A stretch of DNA of 17,323 nt from CAYMST01 sp964393115 (GTDB taxonomy: Bacteria > Bacteroidota > Bacteroidia > Cytophagales > Cyclobacteriaceae). Shown one piece after another: positions 6,968-14,783 of the stretch (positions within the stretch are counted from its first letter, which is position 1; each line of letters begins with the position of its first letter). Where the stretch lies: NCBI GenBank assembly GCA_964393115.1, contig CAYMST010000085.1:1-17323 (forward strand), given 5' to 3'. The notes beneath the pieces were generated by a model that was not told the origin of the DNA, searched no databases, and saw only the letters and a list, made by a program, of their open reading frames with translations. Made by a program: the position numbers and the translations under genes.

Positions 6968-8279
6968 TCGAAATTTGTTATTAATACTAGTACTGTTTTT
7001 TTCTGGTCGGCAAGTAACTATTGCTCAACGAATTCTTACGCTGAAAGAAGCATTAGACCTAGCTCTTGAAAACAACTATGACATTGAAATAGCTTATAAC
7101 AATCTGGAAGTAGCGAAGAACAATGTAAAGCCCGGACAAGCGGGACTCCACCCTGATATCACCTTAACGTCCGGTGCTGATTATTCCCTTGGGGATGCTA
7201 AGCAGCAATTCGTAAATAATGATACTCCTAATGTTACTTTAGGTGCGGAAACAAGGTCTATTCGAGCAAGTCTCGGAGTGAGTTATACGCTTTTCAATGG
7301 CTTTATAAATATGAATACGTTGAAGCGTTTAAGCGCTTTTGCAGAGATGACTACCTATCAAACGCAAGCTACTGTGGAGCAGATCATGATGGATATTGTG
7401 ACGGCTTACTATCTAGTGGCACAACTCGAAGACGCGATTAGTGTATCACAAAGGAACTTGGAAATTTCCGGTCAAGTGTTAAGGCGTGCAACGATAGCCA
7501 AAGAGATAGGGACAGATAATAGTCTGAACTATTACAACGCGTTGGTAAATCATAATAATGATAGCCTTAACCTGATTAATGTGCTTCAGCAGAAGTCTGA
7601 GGCATTAAATAATTTATTTTTCACGATAGGTGCTGGTGAAGAAGAGGTGACTTTAGAGAAAAACTTGGTAATAGCCCCAGTACTGAAGTGGGAAATTGTC
7701 CAGGAGACATTCGAAAGACAGAATCCGAGATTAAAGGCGGAGAGACACAACGTTAAAATTGCTGATTTAGATGTAGACCTGGCTTCGGGTGAAAATATGC
7801 CTCGTTTGACTGCTTCAGGTAGCTATGACTATCAGCGTGTAAACCAAGATGCTGGCTTTATCAACTTCAATAGAACGAATGGGCTAGGGTTGGGACTATC
7901 ATTAACTTACCCGCTTTATAGTGGGGGCAGAAGGCAGCGCGCATTACAAAACGCTAAAGTCACAAAGTCAAATAGCGAGATAGCACTTCGTAAACTGGAA
8001 CGTCAGCTGGACATGAATCTGAAAAATGCGTATCTGAGGTATACGAACGCGTTTACCACTTACGACCTGAATTCTAAAAACTTATCTTCTGCGGAAGTGA
8101 ATTTTAAACGGACGAATGAGAAGTTCCGATTAGGTCAAGTGACAACAACTCAATTGCGCGAAGCGCAATTGAATTTGTTGACCATTGAAAATGAGATTAT
8201 TAAGTCGAAATATGATTTTAAGTCTGCAGAAATGGAATTAAAGAGACTTATGGGAGTTCTTATGGAATTTAAACTCTAA
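6960..8279 (+). CDS. TolC-like outer-membrane efflux channel
   Basis: The protein has 439 residues. I chose the ATG at 6960 because it opens directly into a signal peptide (hydrophobic residues 6-15, likely cleavage near A-Q at 22-23). A GGGAGG sequence at 6949-6954 is well placed before it. An in-frame TTG at 6927 is possible but would put 11 charged residues ahead of the signal. Two OEP repeats are visible: LTLKEALDLALENNYDIEIAYNN near the start of the mature protein, and the second-repeat motif TTQLREAQLNLL near residues 396-407. Predicted long alpha-helices and YxLFNG/YPLYSGG strand motifs fit a TolC trimer. It provides the outer-membrane exit of the tripartite pump. Its stop overlaps, tail to tail, the stop of the opposite DsbA-like gene by 4 bp. 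Confidence 0.94.
   Translation: MNNRNLLLILVLFFSGRQVTIAQRILTLKEALDLALENNYDIEIAYNNLEVAKNNVKPGQAGLHPDITLTSGADYSLGDAKQQFVNNDTPNVTLGAETRSIRASLGVSYTLFNGFINMNTLKRLSAFAEMTTYQTQATVEQIMMDIVTAYYLVAQLEDAISVSQRNLEISGQVLRRATIAKEIGTDNSLNYYNALVNHNNDSLNLINVLQQKSEALNNLFFTIGAGEEEVTLEKNLVIAPVLKWEIVQETFERQNPRLKAERHNVKIADLDVDLASGENMPRLTASGSYDYQRVNQDAGFINFNRTNGLGLGLSLTYPLYSGGRRQRALQNAKVTKSNSEIALRKLERQLDMNLKNAYLRYTNAFTTYDLNSKNLSSAEVNFKRTNEKFRLGQVTTTQLREAQLNLLTIENEIIKSKYDFKSAEMELKRLMGVLMEFKL
8150..8172. repeat. Perfect 10-bp inverted repeat inside the TolC-like gene
   Basis: TCAATTGCGC and GCGCAATTGA pair perfectly around a 3-base GAA loop. It encodes the QLREAQL core of the conserved second OEP repeat, a nearly palindromic peptide, which probably explains the symmetry. 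There is no T-run after it, so it is not an intrinsic terminator. Confidence 0.75.
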
Positions 8280-9001
8280 TCCTCGATAAGCTCTCCACTG
8301 AGCACTCCTTCAATTCCTTCTTCCAGGATTTCGAAGGTTGTAAAACCATTGGATAAAAGGTAAAGTCTTTCATCGCAATAAAATAAAACGGTGGGATATC
8401 CTTTCACTCCCCAAGATCTGTTGGCCATAAACTCTTCGTTAGTAGCTTCAATGACTTCTGAAGAATTGAATATAGACGTGAATTTTTCAAAATCAAGTTT
8501 TAGCTCATTGCAAATGCTCTCATAAAACTCGATATCATTTGGGTCTTTAGATTCTGCGTAGAACTTATATTGAATCTTCTCAAAGAAATCGAACTCAACA
8601 GCAGGGTTGATGCTTCTTGCTGTTACGACGGCTCTACAGGCTGGCTCAGTGTCATACTGAAAATCTTCTAAGTTCATTAGGTCATACTTAAATGGCTGAC
8701 CAGTTTTCTTATGTACCTCATCCCAGTGATGCGCCAGAAAATCTTTCATTTGATCGTCCCATGGATCGCCACCACCAGGTCTTAAACCACCAACGACAAC
8801 ATTGAAAGCAATATCTTTACTTTCATAATATTCCTTGAGTTGTCTTAACTCTGGCGAAATGCCCCAGCACCATGAGCACATCGGATCCCCCACATAAATG
8901 ATTTGACGATCTTTTACTTCAAAAGGAGTAATGGCAACTTCCTCATTCATGTCTGAGGGAGCGCACAATCCGCTTTCTAGGTCGCAATTATCTTTGTTCA
9001 T
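8276..9001 (-). CDS. DsbA-family thioredoxin-fold protein, cytoplasmic
   Basis: The 241-residue protein has a thioredoxin-fold active site CSWC at 42-45, in the strand context YVGDPMCSWCWGI, and a probable cis-proline at about 203 (GYPTV). The intervening helical domain is typical of DsbA/FrnE-like oxidoreductases (predicted protein-disulfide isomerase group). There is no signal peptide, so it should act in the cytoplasm, unlike classical DsbA. Near the N-terminus is an extra pair, Cys6 and Cys13, in C-D-L-E-S-G-L-C. The chosen ATG at 9001 includes that motif; Met18 is an alternative that would remove it. It is separated from the upstream zinc-ribbon gene by a terminator, so it probably has its own promoter. 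Substrate and physiological partner are unknown; redox stress or small-thiol chemistry is a guess. Confidence 0.88.
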   Translation of the reverse strand: MNKDNCDLESGLCAPSDMNEEVAITPFEVKDRQIIYVGDPMCSWCWGISPELRQLKEYYESKDIAFNVVVGGLRPGGGDPWDDQMKDFLAHHWDEVHKKTGQPFKYDLMNLEDFQYDTEPACRAVVTARSINPAVEFDFFEKIQYKFYAESKDPNDIEFYESICNELKLDFEKFTSIFNSSEVIEATNEEFMANRSWGVKGYPTVLFYCDERLYLLSNGFTTFEILEEGIEGVLSGELIED

Positions 9002-9033
9002 ATAGCGATAACTTAATTAATAGAAAAAAGGTT

Positions 9034-9048
9034 CTGCGCAATCCGCAG
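9034..9048 (-). promoter_or_regulatory. Small hairpin in the leader of the DsbA-like gene
   Basis: CTGCG and CGCAG form a 5-bp stem with a 5-base loop. In the leftward direction it is followed after AACC by six T residues. It lies 33-47 bp before the start codon. It may be a weak leader structure or nothing. Confidence 0.2.
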
Positions 9049-9091
9049 TTACCTGTTTTTAGTCGTTGAGTTGTGGCTGTAAAAAAAGGAC

Positions 9092-9117
9092 AAAAAAAAG
9101 CCCGATCAAATCGGGCT
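9092..9117 (-). terminator. Intrinsic terminator of the nif3-like/zinc-ribbon unit
   Basis: Read leftwards, AGCCCGAT and ATCGGGCT form a perfect 8-bp GC-rich stem with a 3-base loop, directly followed by eight T residues. It lies about 10 bp after the zinc-ribbon stop codon. It should end transcription of the two-gene unit and insulate the DsbA-like gene. Confidence 0.93.
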
Positions 9118-9126
9118 ATGATGTTT

Positions 9127-9906
9127 TTATGATTTTGCTGCTGATTTTCTTCTTTTCGGTTTCTTCTTTTCTTCCGGTTCAGCGACCATCTCTACGTGAG
9201 AGAAGATCCTTCCACAATGTTCGCAGACGATAATCTTTTTACGCTCTCGTATTTCAGCTTGCTTCTGAGGAGGTACAACATTAAAACAACCACCACATGC
9301 ACCACGCTTTACGGGTACTACGGCCAAGCCGTTTCTTACATTGTCCCTAATACGAGTATATGATTTAAATAATCTGTCGTCTACCTTCTTCGCAGCGTTT
9401 TCACGCTCCTTAGCGTAGTTTTTCTCTTCGTCTTCACTTTCGTTGATAATTTGCTCAAGTTCTTCCTTTTTATTGGTAAGATCTTGATTTCTAATTTCAA
9501 CAAGCTCTTTAGTTTCGTCTATTTGTGCCTTTTTTGCTTCTATAGCCACAAACCCTTCTCTAATCTTCTTTTCAAAGATTTGGATCTCCAACTGTTGAAG
9601 TTCAATCTCTTTCGAGATCGCATCGTATTCACGATTGTTTCGAACATTCATTTGCTGTTCCTCATACTTCTTGATGAGCTTTTCCGAGTCTTTTATACCA
9701 GTCTTATGCTCAGAAATCTTTTTTTCAAGATCCTTCGCATCGTACTCATAGTTTGTAATCCTCGTTTCTAATCCTGCGATTTCATCCTCTAAGTCCATCA
9801 CTTCTTCAGGCAGGGCACCGCGGATCTTTTTAATCTCATCCATTTGTGAATCTACCTGTTGTAGAGAGGACAGAGCGTCAAGCTTCTGAGAAACAGTAAC
9901 TTCCAT
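9127..9906 (-). CDS. Coiled-coil C4-type zinc-ribbon protein (COG1579-like)
   Basis: This 259-residue protein is mostly a long charged coiled coil (about 10-185) with the family motif NREYDAISKEIE near residues 91-102. It ends in a zinc ribbon of four cysteines: Cys204-x2-Cys207 and Cys228-x2-Cys231. A lysine/arginine-rich tail (KKKPKRRK) follows. The family is widespread in bacteria and usually annotated as a nucleic-acid-binding or hypothetical zinc-ribbon protein; its precise role is not established as far as I know. There is no signal peptide, so it is cytoplasmic. It starts 7 bp after the Nif3-like stop codon and ends at a strong terminator, so the two genes form an operon. Their repeated pairing in Bacteroidota hints at a shared function. 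Confidence 0.9.
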   Translation of the reverse strand: MEVTVSQKLDALSSLQQVDSQMDEIKKIRGALPEEVMDLEDEIAGLETRITNYEYDAKDLEKKISEHKTGIKDSEKLIKKYEEQQMNVRNNREYDAISKEIELQQLEIQIFEKKIREGFVAIEAKKAQIDETKELVEIRNQDLTNKKEELEQIINESEDEEKNYAKERENAAKKVDDRLFKSYTRIRDNVRNGLAVVPVKRGACGGCFNVVPPQKQAEIRERKKIIVCEHCGRIFSHVEMVAEPEEKKKPKRRKSAAKS

Positions 9907-9913
9907 TCAAATA

Positions 9914-11008
9914 TCAATAAAATGTTATCGGGTTTGTGTCAACTTTCGACAAATTGACTGCAATATTACCGAAAATATTCCTTAAATAATCACTTAATAG
10001 TGCTTTTGTAAACACCTCGCTTTCATAATGCCCGATATCTGCTATTTGTATTTTGTCTTCTGCATCAAAAAATTCATGGTATTTAAAATCAGCGGTGATG
10101 TAAATGTCTGCGGAAGCGTTAATGGCATTTCTTAGTAAAAAACTACCAGAGCCGCCGCAAACAGCCACTCGTTTGACTTTAGGCCGAAAACCCTTAGTGA
10201 TCTTAATGGTTTTTAGTCCCATTGATGCTTTAAGATGATCCAAAAACACCTCATTAGACATCTCTTCTGGTAGTTCTCCCACCATTCCTGAACCAATATC
10301 CTTATTTGTGTTTTTTAGGGTCGAAATATAGTATGCGGGTTCTTCATACGGGTGATGCTTACGTAGCGTAGCCTCTATTTGGTGTCTTAAGTAATCCGGG
10401 TAGACGAATTCCACTCGGGTTTCGTCCACTGTTTCTTGTTCATTTGCTTTTCCAATAAACGGATTGGCATTTTCATTCGCTCGAAAAGTTCCTTTTCCGT
10501 CAAGTTGAAAAGAACATTGGTCGTAGTTGCCAATTTTTCCTGCGCCGGCATCAAATAACTTTTGCATTAAGTCGTCTTTGTGATCCTTAGGAACAAATAA
10601 CTCCATTTTTTGGATCAAGCTTTGCTTAGGCACTAAGGGTTTTGTTTGCTGAAGTCCAATCAAGTCACATATCTTTTTATTCACTCCATTTGAGACATTA
10701 TCAAGATTAGTGTGAATGGCATATATGGCTATGTCATTTTTAATGGCTTTAATAATGGTGCGTTCGATGTAATTCTTTCCGGTAATCCGCTTAAGTCCGC
10801 GAAAGACAATAGGGTGATGGGCGATGACCAAATTATGTCCATCTTTGATGGCTTCATCAATTACTTCTTCTGTGCTATCCAGGGTTATCAGAGCACTTTT
10901 GAAAGCTACATTTTGGTTACCGACAAGTAGGCCTGAGTTATCATAGTCTTCTTGGTAACTTGGTGGTGCCAAGCGTTCAAGAGCTTGAATAATATCTTTG
11001 ATCAGCAT
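9914..11008 (-). CDS. Nif3-like (DUF34/YqfO-type) dinuclear metal-centre protein
   Basis: The protein has 364 residues, the length of the long YqfO form rather than the roughly 250-residue YbgI form. The extra 100 or so residues in the middle (about 130-235) match the position of the PII/CutA-like insert known in that form. Metal ligands expected from solved members are present: His64-His65 in AHHP, Asp103 in HTNLD, and His327 with Glu331 in GHYESE. These proteins form hexameric rings with two metal ions per subunit. A GTP cyclohydrolase-like or other metal-dependent hydrolase activity has been suggested, but the role is unsettled. It is cytoplasmic and is the first gene of the leftward operon with the zinc-ribbon protein. 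It diverges from lpxK across a 209-bp gap. Confidence 0.93.
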   Translation of the reverse strand: MLIKDIIQALERLAPPSYQEDYDNSGLLVGNQNVAFKSALITLDSTEEVIDEAIKDGHNLVIAHHPIVFRGLKRITGKNYIERTIIKAIKNDIAIYAIHTNLDNVSNGVNKKICDLIGLQQTKPLVPKQSLIQKMELFVPKDHKDDLMQKLFDAGAGKIGNYDQCSFQLDGKGTFRANENANPFIGKANEQETVDETRVEFVYPDYLRHQIEATLRKHHPYEEPAYYISTLKNTNKDIGSGMVGELPEEMSNEVFLDHLKASMGLKTIKITKGFRPKVKRVAVCGGSGSFLLRNAINASADIYITADFKYHEFFDAEDKIQIADIGHYESEVFTKALLSDYLRNIFGNIAVNLSKVDTNPITFY

Positions 11009-11217
11009 ATTTTAATCCATTTACTATTGCCAAAAATCAGATTTTATTGAATTTTGAACAACTTATTTCTGAATGGATTCATTTTATCTGCTTTGGATGG
11101 CGGTTTTATGGATTAATGTCCATTTAAGAACATAACGAGAATCTTACACCATGATATTCAGATCAACTCTTTTGCGCAATTATTTTATGGCTTTCATATC
11201 ACTAATCTGATCAGAAT

Positions 11218-12267
11218 ATGTCCAAGCTTTTTCAACTTTTACTTTTTCCGTTTGCCTTGCTGTATGACTTAGTCACAAGCATTCGAAATAAGTTCTTTGA
11301 TCTTGGGGTAAAAAAGATCACCCATTTCGCGGATACACGTGTTGTTTCTATAGGTAACCTTACGGTTGGAGGTACAGGTAAAACACCCATTACGGAGTAC
11401 CTAATTCAATATATCTCAGATCAGGGCTTAAACCCCGCGGCAGTGCTGAGTAGAGGGTATGGACGACAAACGAAAGGCTTTAGAAAGGCTCAGGACAATA
11501 GCTTACCGGAGGAGATAGGAGATGAGCCCTTTCAGATCTTTCGGAAATATAGTGAATTGATAGATGTATATGTAGGTGAGAAACGGGTACCGGCGATTTC
11601 ACAAATGTTGGATTTACGAAAGTACTCGGTGATTATATTAGATGATGCCTATCAGCATCGATATGCTGGAAGAAACCTTAATGTATTATTAAGCGATTTT
11701 AATCGTCCATTTTATACCGATTTTGTTCTCCCGTTGGGTCGTCTTAGAGAGCGTCGAGCAGGAGCGAAGCGGGCAGATGCAGTCATTGTGACGAAGTGTC
11801 CAGCACAACTAAGTGATCATGATCAACGAAATATCCAACAGGCTATTTACCGATATACCAGTCAGCAAGTTCCTGTCTTCTTTTCGCGAGTAGATTATGG
11901 GAGGGCGGAGCAATTTTTTGGTGGGATATCAAATCAGGACTTAAATGTAGGAGATAAGATCGTCATCGTTACCGGAATCGCACAACATGCTCCATTTGTA
12001 CGCTATCTCGGCAGTCGTTATCAGGTTGTAGAACAAATTCATTTCCCGGATCATCATAAGTATACCAGTAAGGACGTTGAACACATCAGGGGCAGATTAA
12101 AAAATGGTTTGAAGGACATTAAAATGGTGACTACGGAAAAAGATATGGTAAAGATGGCATCTCTCGATTGGAAGGATCTTTCAATATTTTATGTTCCAAT
12201 TCGGATTTCGTTTTTGAATGAGAATTTATTTCATTCATTTTTGCACCAAAAACTGGTACTCAATTGA
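11218..12267 (+). CDS. lpxK: Tetraacyldisaccharide 4'-kinase (lipid A 4'-kinase)
   Basis: LpxK phosphorylates the 4' position of the lipid A disaccharide precursor, using ATP, at the cytoplasmic face of the inner membrane. The 349-residue length fits the family. An N-terminal hydrophobic segment (about 5-20) serves as the membrane anchor. The Walker A loop is GNLTVGGTGKTP (46-57). Further family motifs are SRGYG (78-82), GDEP (101-104), the Walker B-like LDDAYQHR (141-148) and LPLGRLRE (171-178). All key elements are intact. Its TGA stop shares bases with the TTG start of the downstream porin gene. This predicts that the organism makes lipid A with a 4'-phosphate at least as an intermediate. 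Confidence 0.97.
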   Translation: MSKLFQLLLFPFALLYDLVTSIRNKFFDLGVKKITHFADTRVVSIGNLTVGGTGKTPITEYLIQYISDQGLNPAAVLSRGYGRQTKGFRKAQDNSLPEEIGDEPFQIFRKYSELIDVYVGEKRVPAISQMLDLRKYSVIILDDAYQHRYAGRNLNVLLSDFNRPFYTDFVLPLGRLRERRAGAKRADAVIVTKCPAQLSDHDQRNIQQAIYRYTSQQVPVFFSRVDYGRAEQFFGGISNQDLNVGDKIVIVTGIAQHAPFVRYLGSRYQVVEQIHFPDHHKYTSKDVEHIRGRLKNGLKDIKMVTTEKDMVKMASLDWKDLSIFYVPIRISFLNENLFHSFLHQKLVLN

Positions 12268-14147
12268 GGCTATTACTTATTTTTTGCAGCTTGATTGCAA
12301 TATCAAGGGTTTTTGCACAACAAATTCTTGACGATTCGACGCAGTTGGTTTATGGACCAACCACTTCCAAGTATACAATGGAATCCAGAATATTATGGGA
12401 TGACACGACCATGAGTACTATGGATACTGCAATACATGGGTTTGAAAGCAAACTATTCCAAGAAGCCACCAACTATCGGTATCAGGATCTGGGCAACAAC
12501 GGCACGGCTGTTTTCTCACTCAACTATGATCTTCCAAAGCATACAGGATTGCAGTCTGGTTACAATGCTTATGATCTTTATCACAAGAGCGCAGATAAAT
12601 TCGTATATTACAATACGAAATCCCCACTTTTTGATGTTCAGGCGATGTTTGGTGGAGATGGAAGATCGAACGTCGATTTTGTCTTTTCCAGAAACGTAAA
12701 CTACCGATGGAACGTTGGGTTTACGATAAACAGAATGATTTCTGACCAGCAAGTTGGAGCCGCAGTTTCAAGAGGGGATCGAAATTTGGAGTCATCACAT
12801 TTCGATTTGTATACTTTTTACAAAGATTCACTAGATAAATACACTTTACTAGCTCATTTCTCTCGATTTCAACATGGTGTCAACGAAAATGGAGGGATAA
12901 ATACGTATCGAAATGAAAATCCGAGACCTTTTGTAGTAAGAGATGATGAGAATGTAGTGCTTTCTAATGCCCAGTTTATAGACAACCGGTTCAACATCCA
13001 TCTTTATCAAGAGTACAAAGTAGCCAAGCAGTTCAAAGGATATTGGATTTTTGATCGAAATCGACAACGCATTAGCTATCAAGACGGTATCGATACAACA
13101 AATGCAGCCTTTTACGGTGACGTAAACTTGAGAAATGATAGTATCATAAATCGATTTACATTCAGAGAAATTAGGAATGAAATAGGAATTAAAGGACTTA
13201 TTGGTCCTGTATACTACGCTGGCTATCTGAAACGTAGAGATTTTAATATTTCGAGTGGTTTAAGGAACCCTTATGTTGATCCAGCATCTGGTGATCCACT
13301 CTCTAGCTTTGGGAGTGAAACCTACATTGGTGGTAGAGCGAAACTGAAACTCAAAGAATTTGTGACGCTCAAAGGGCAACTGGAGATAGATCCGGAAAAT
13401 GGAAATAGTGATTTGTCGGCAGCATTGACCAATAGATTTTTGAAAGGAAATTTTAGGTTCATGACCTACTCACCAAACGTGTTGCATCAATATTACTTTG
13501 ATAACAATAGACAATGGAATAACACTGGTTTTGATCAAACAACGGCTACCAGTCTTGATGTATCGGCTCCTCTCGAATATAAATCCATTGCTTTAGAGCC
13601 CTATTTCATGCAAAAGATTTATTCTAAATATGTCTATATGGGGCCTAATCGAGAGCCAGTTCAAGACGATAAACCGAGAACACTAAATTGGTTTGGGGTA
13701 AAGTCCCATGTTGGATATAAGGATAAGATCTTTTTAGAAACCAATATTCAATATAATTTCAGCTTAAATGAGGACGACTCTTTCTTGAGGACTCCAAAAT
13801 GGATTGCACTTGGAAAACTGTACTATAAGGGCGAGTGGTTTAAGAAAACAGTACCGGTGGAGCTCGGGTTCAATACCTATACGAGGTCTGAGTATGAAGG
13901 AAATTTATATGACCCAGTAACGCAACAATTTTATCTCCAAGGAGGTGATGGACCTCAGTTTGGAAATTTAAATGCCTATACTAAAGTAGATTTCTATTTT
14001 ATCGCACGTATAGATAAGGTACGCATATTCCTGAAACGAACGCACCTCAACCAAGACGGGACGGATATTGGGTATTTTGCTACGCCATTTTATCCCGGTC
14101 AAAAGCAGCTTACAGATTTTGGTATTAGATGGTTATTTTTTGATTAG
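12264..14147 (+). CDS. Putative outer-membrane porin (Bacteroidota family), TTG start
   Basis: The 627-residue protein opens with a signal peptide (hydrophobic 3-14, cleavage near V-F-A|Q-Q at 16-20). It then runs as a long series of alternating aromatic and polar strands rich in Tyr, Asn and Arg, ending in FGIRWLFFD, consistent with a beta-barrel. It matches the general look of the 'putative porin' family next to lpxK in Bacteroidota. The start is TTG at 12264: an in-frame stop lies at 12219-12221, there is no ATG between, and the next in-frame ATG (Met39) would delete the signal peptide. The TTG overlaps the lpxK stop in TTGA, so translation is probably coupled. The miaE start is 2 bp past its stop. 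Substrate of the channel is unknown. Confidence 0.87.
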   Translation: MRLLLIFCSLIAISRVFAQQILDDSTQLVYGPTTSKYTMESRILWDDTTMSTMDTAIHGFESKLFQEATNYRYQDLGNNGTAVFSLNYDLPKHTGLQSGYNAYDLYHKSADKFVYYNTKSPLFDVQAMFGGDGRSNVDFVFSRNVNYRWNVGFTINRMISDQQVGAAVSRGDRNLESSHFDLYTFYKDSLDKYTLLAHFSRFQHGVNENGGINTYRNENPRPFVVRDDENVVLSNAQFIDNRFNIHLYQEYKVAKQFKGYWIFDRNRQRISYQDGIDTTNAAFYGDVNLRNDSIINRFTFREIRNEIGIKGLIGPVYYAGYLKRRDFNISSGLRNPYVDPASGDPLSSFGSETYIGGRAKLKLKEFVTLKGQLEIDPENGNSDLSAALTNRFLKGNFRFMTYSPNVLHQYYFDNNRQWNNTGFDQTTATSLDVSAPLEYKSIALEPYFMQKIYSKYVYMGPNREPVQDDKPRTLNWFGVKSHVGYKDKIFLETNIQYNFSLNEDDSFLRTPKWIALGKLYYKGEWFKKTVPVELGFNTYTRSEYEGNLYDPVTQQFYLQGGDGPQFGNLNAYTKVDFYFIARIDKVRIFLKRTHLNQDGTDIGYFATPFYPGQKQLTDFGIRWLFFD

Positions 14148-14149
14148 AA

Positions 14150-14746
14150 ATGGATACGAAAACAACACTCGGGCTGAACCTACCGACGGACCCAAGGTGG
14201 GTGAATATTGCAGAAAAACAAATTGAAGAAATTCTAATAGATCATGCATTTTGTGAGCAAAAAGCAGCATCTTCTTGTATTTCGCTGATCGTTCAATACC
14301 CTGACTATGACAAATTAGTTGAAGTGCTCACACCAGTAGTGGCAGAAGAATGGGATCACTTTGCACGGGTAGTCAATCAACTAACAAAAAGAGGAGGTAA
14401 GCTTGGTAAGGCAAGAACGGATGAGTATGTCATAAGACTTAGCAAACTAATTCGTAAAGGAGGAAGTCGTGAGCAGCAACTGGTAGAAAAGCTATTGATG
14501 AACGCTATGATCGAAGCGAGAAGTTGTGAACGGTTTAAGCTACTTTGGAAAAATATTTCGGATGAAGAGCTTCAGGAGTTTTACCATGAGTTGATGGTTT
14601 CAGAAGCTGGTCATTATCGCAACTTTATTGACTTGGCTAAGCACTATATGTCGGAAGAATATGTCGAGTTGCGGTGGGCAGAGATGCTCAAGGATGAAGC
14701 TCAAATTGTAGAGAGCCTAGGTGCCAGGCCTGACAGGATGCATTGA
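14150..14746 (+). CDS. miaE: tRNA-(ms2io6A)-hydroxylase
   Basis: MiaE is a non-heme diiron enzyme that hydroxylates the isopentenyl group of ms2i6A at position 37 of tRNAs, giving ms2io6A. The 198-residue length is normal. The diiron ligand pattern is complete: Glu36 in FCEQKA, Glu67-x2-His70 in EEWDHF, Glu122 in MIEARS and Glu152-x2-His155 in SEAGHY. It needs oxygen, which fits an aerobic organism, and it needs MiaA and MiaB products as substrate; those genes are not in this window. It begins 2 bp after the porin stop, so it is carried in the lpxK-porin transcript. The protein is cytoplasmic. Confidence 0.95.
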   Translation: MDTKTTLGLNLPTDPRWVNIAEKQIEEILIDHAFCEQKAASSCISLIVQYPDYDKLVEVLTPVVAEEWDHFARVVNQLTKRGGKLGKARTDEYVIRLSKLIRKGGSREQQLVEKLLMNAMIEARSCERFKLLWKNISDEELQEFYHELMVSEAGHYRNFIDLAKHYMSEEYVELRWAEMLKDEAQIVESLGARPDRMH

Positions 14747-14783
14747 TCGTCAGCACCATGTTCCAGCTTTAATTGAAAATAGT

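Noticed and set aside
2702..8279. Heavy-metal (CusA/CzcA) type efflux
   Set aside because: The adaptor has no metal-binding Met or His clusters and the neighbourhood has no metal-resistance genes, so I left the substrate open.
9451..9771. Phenylalanine-rich open frame opposite the coiled-coil zinc-ribbon gene
   Set aside because: It is the antisense shadow of lysine- and glutamate-rich coiled-coil codons; no start context or family resemblance.
11108..11123. ATGGA/TCCAT hairpin in the nif3-lpxK divergent gap
   Set aside because: A 5-bp stem with a 6-base loop in AT-rich DNA is expected by chance; no promoter consensus supports it.
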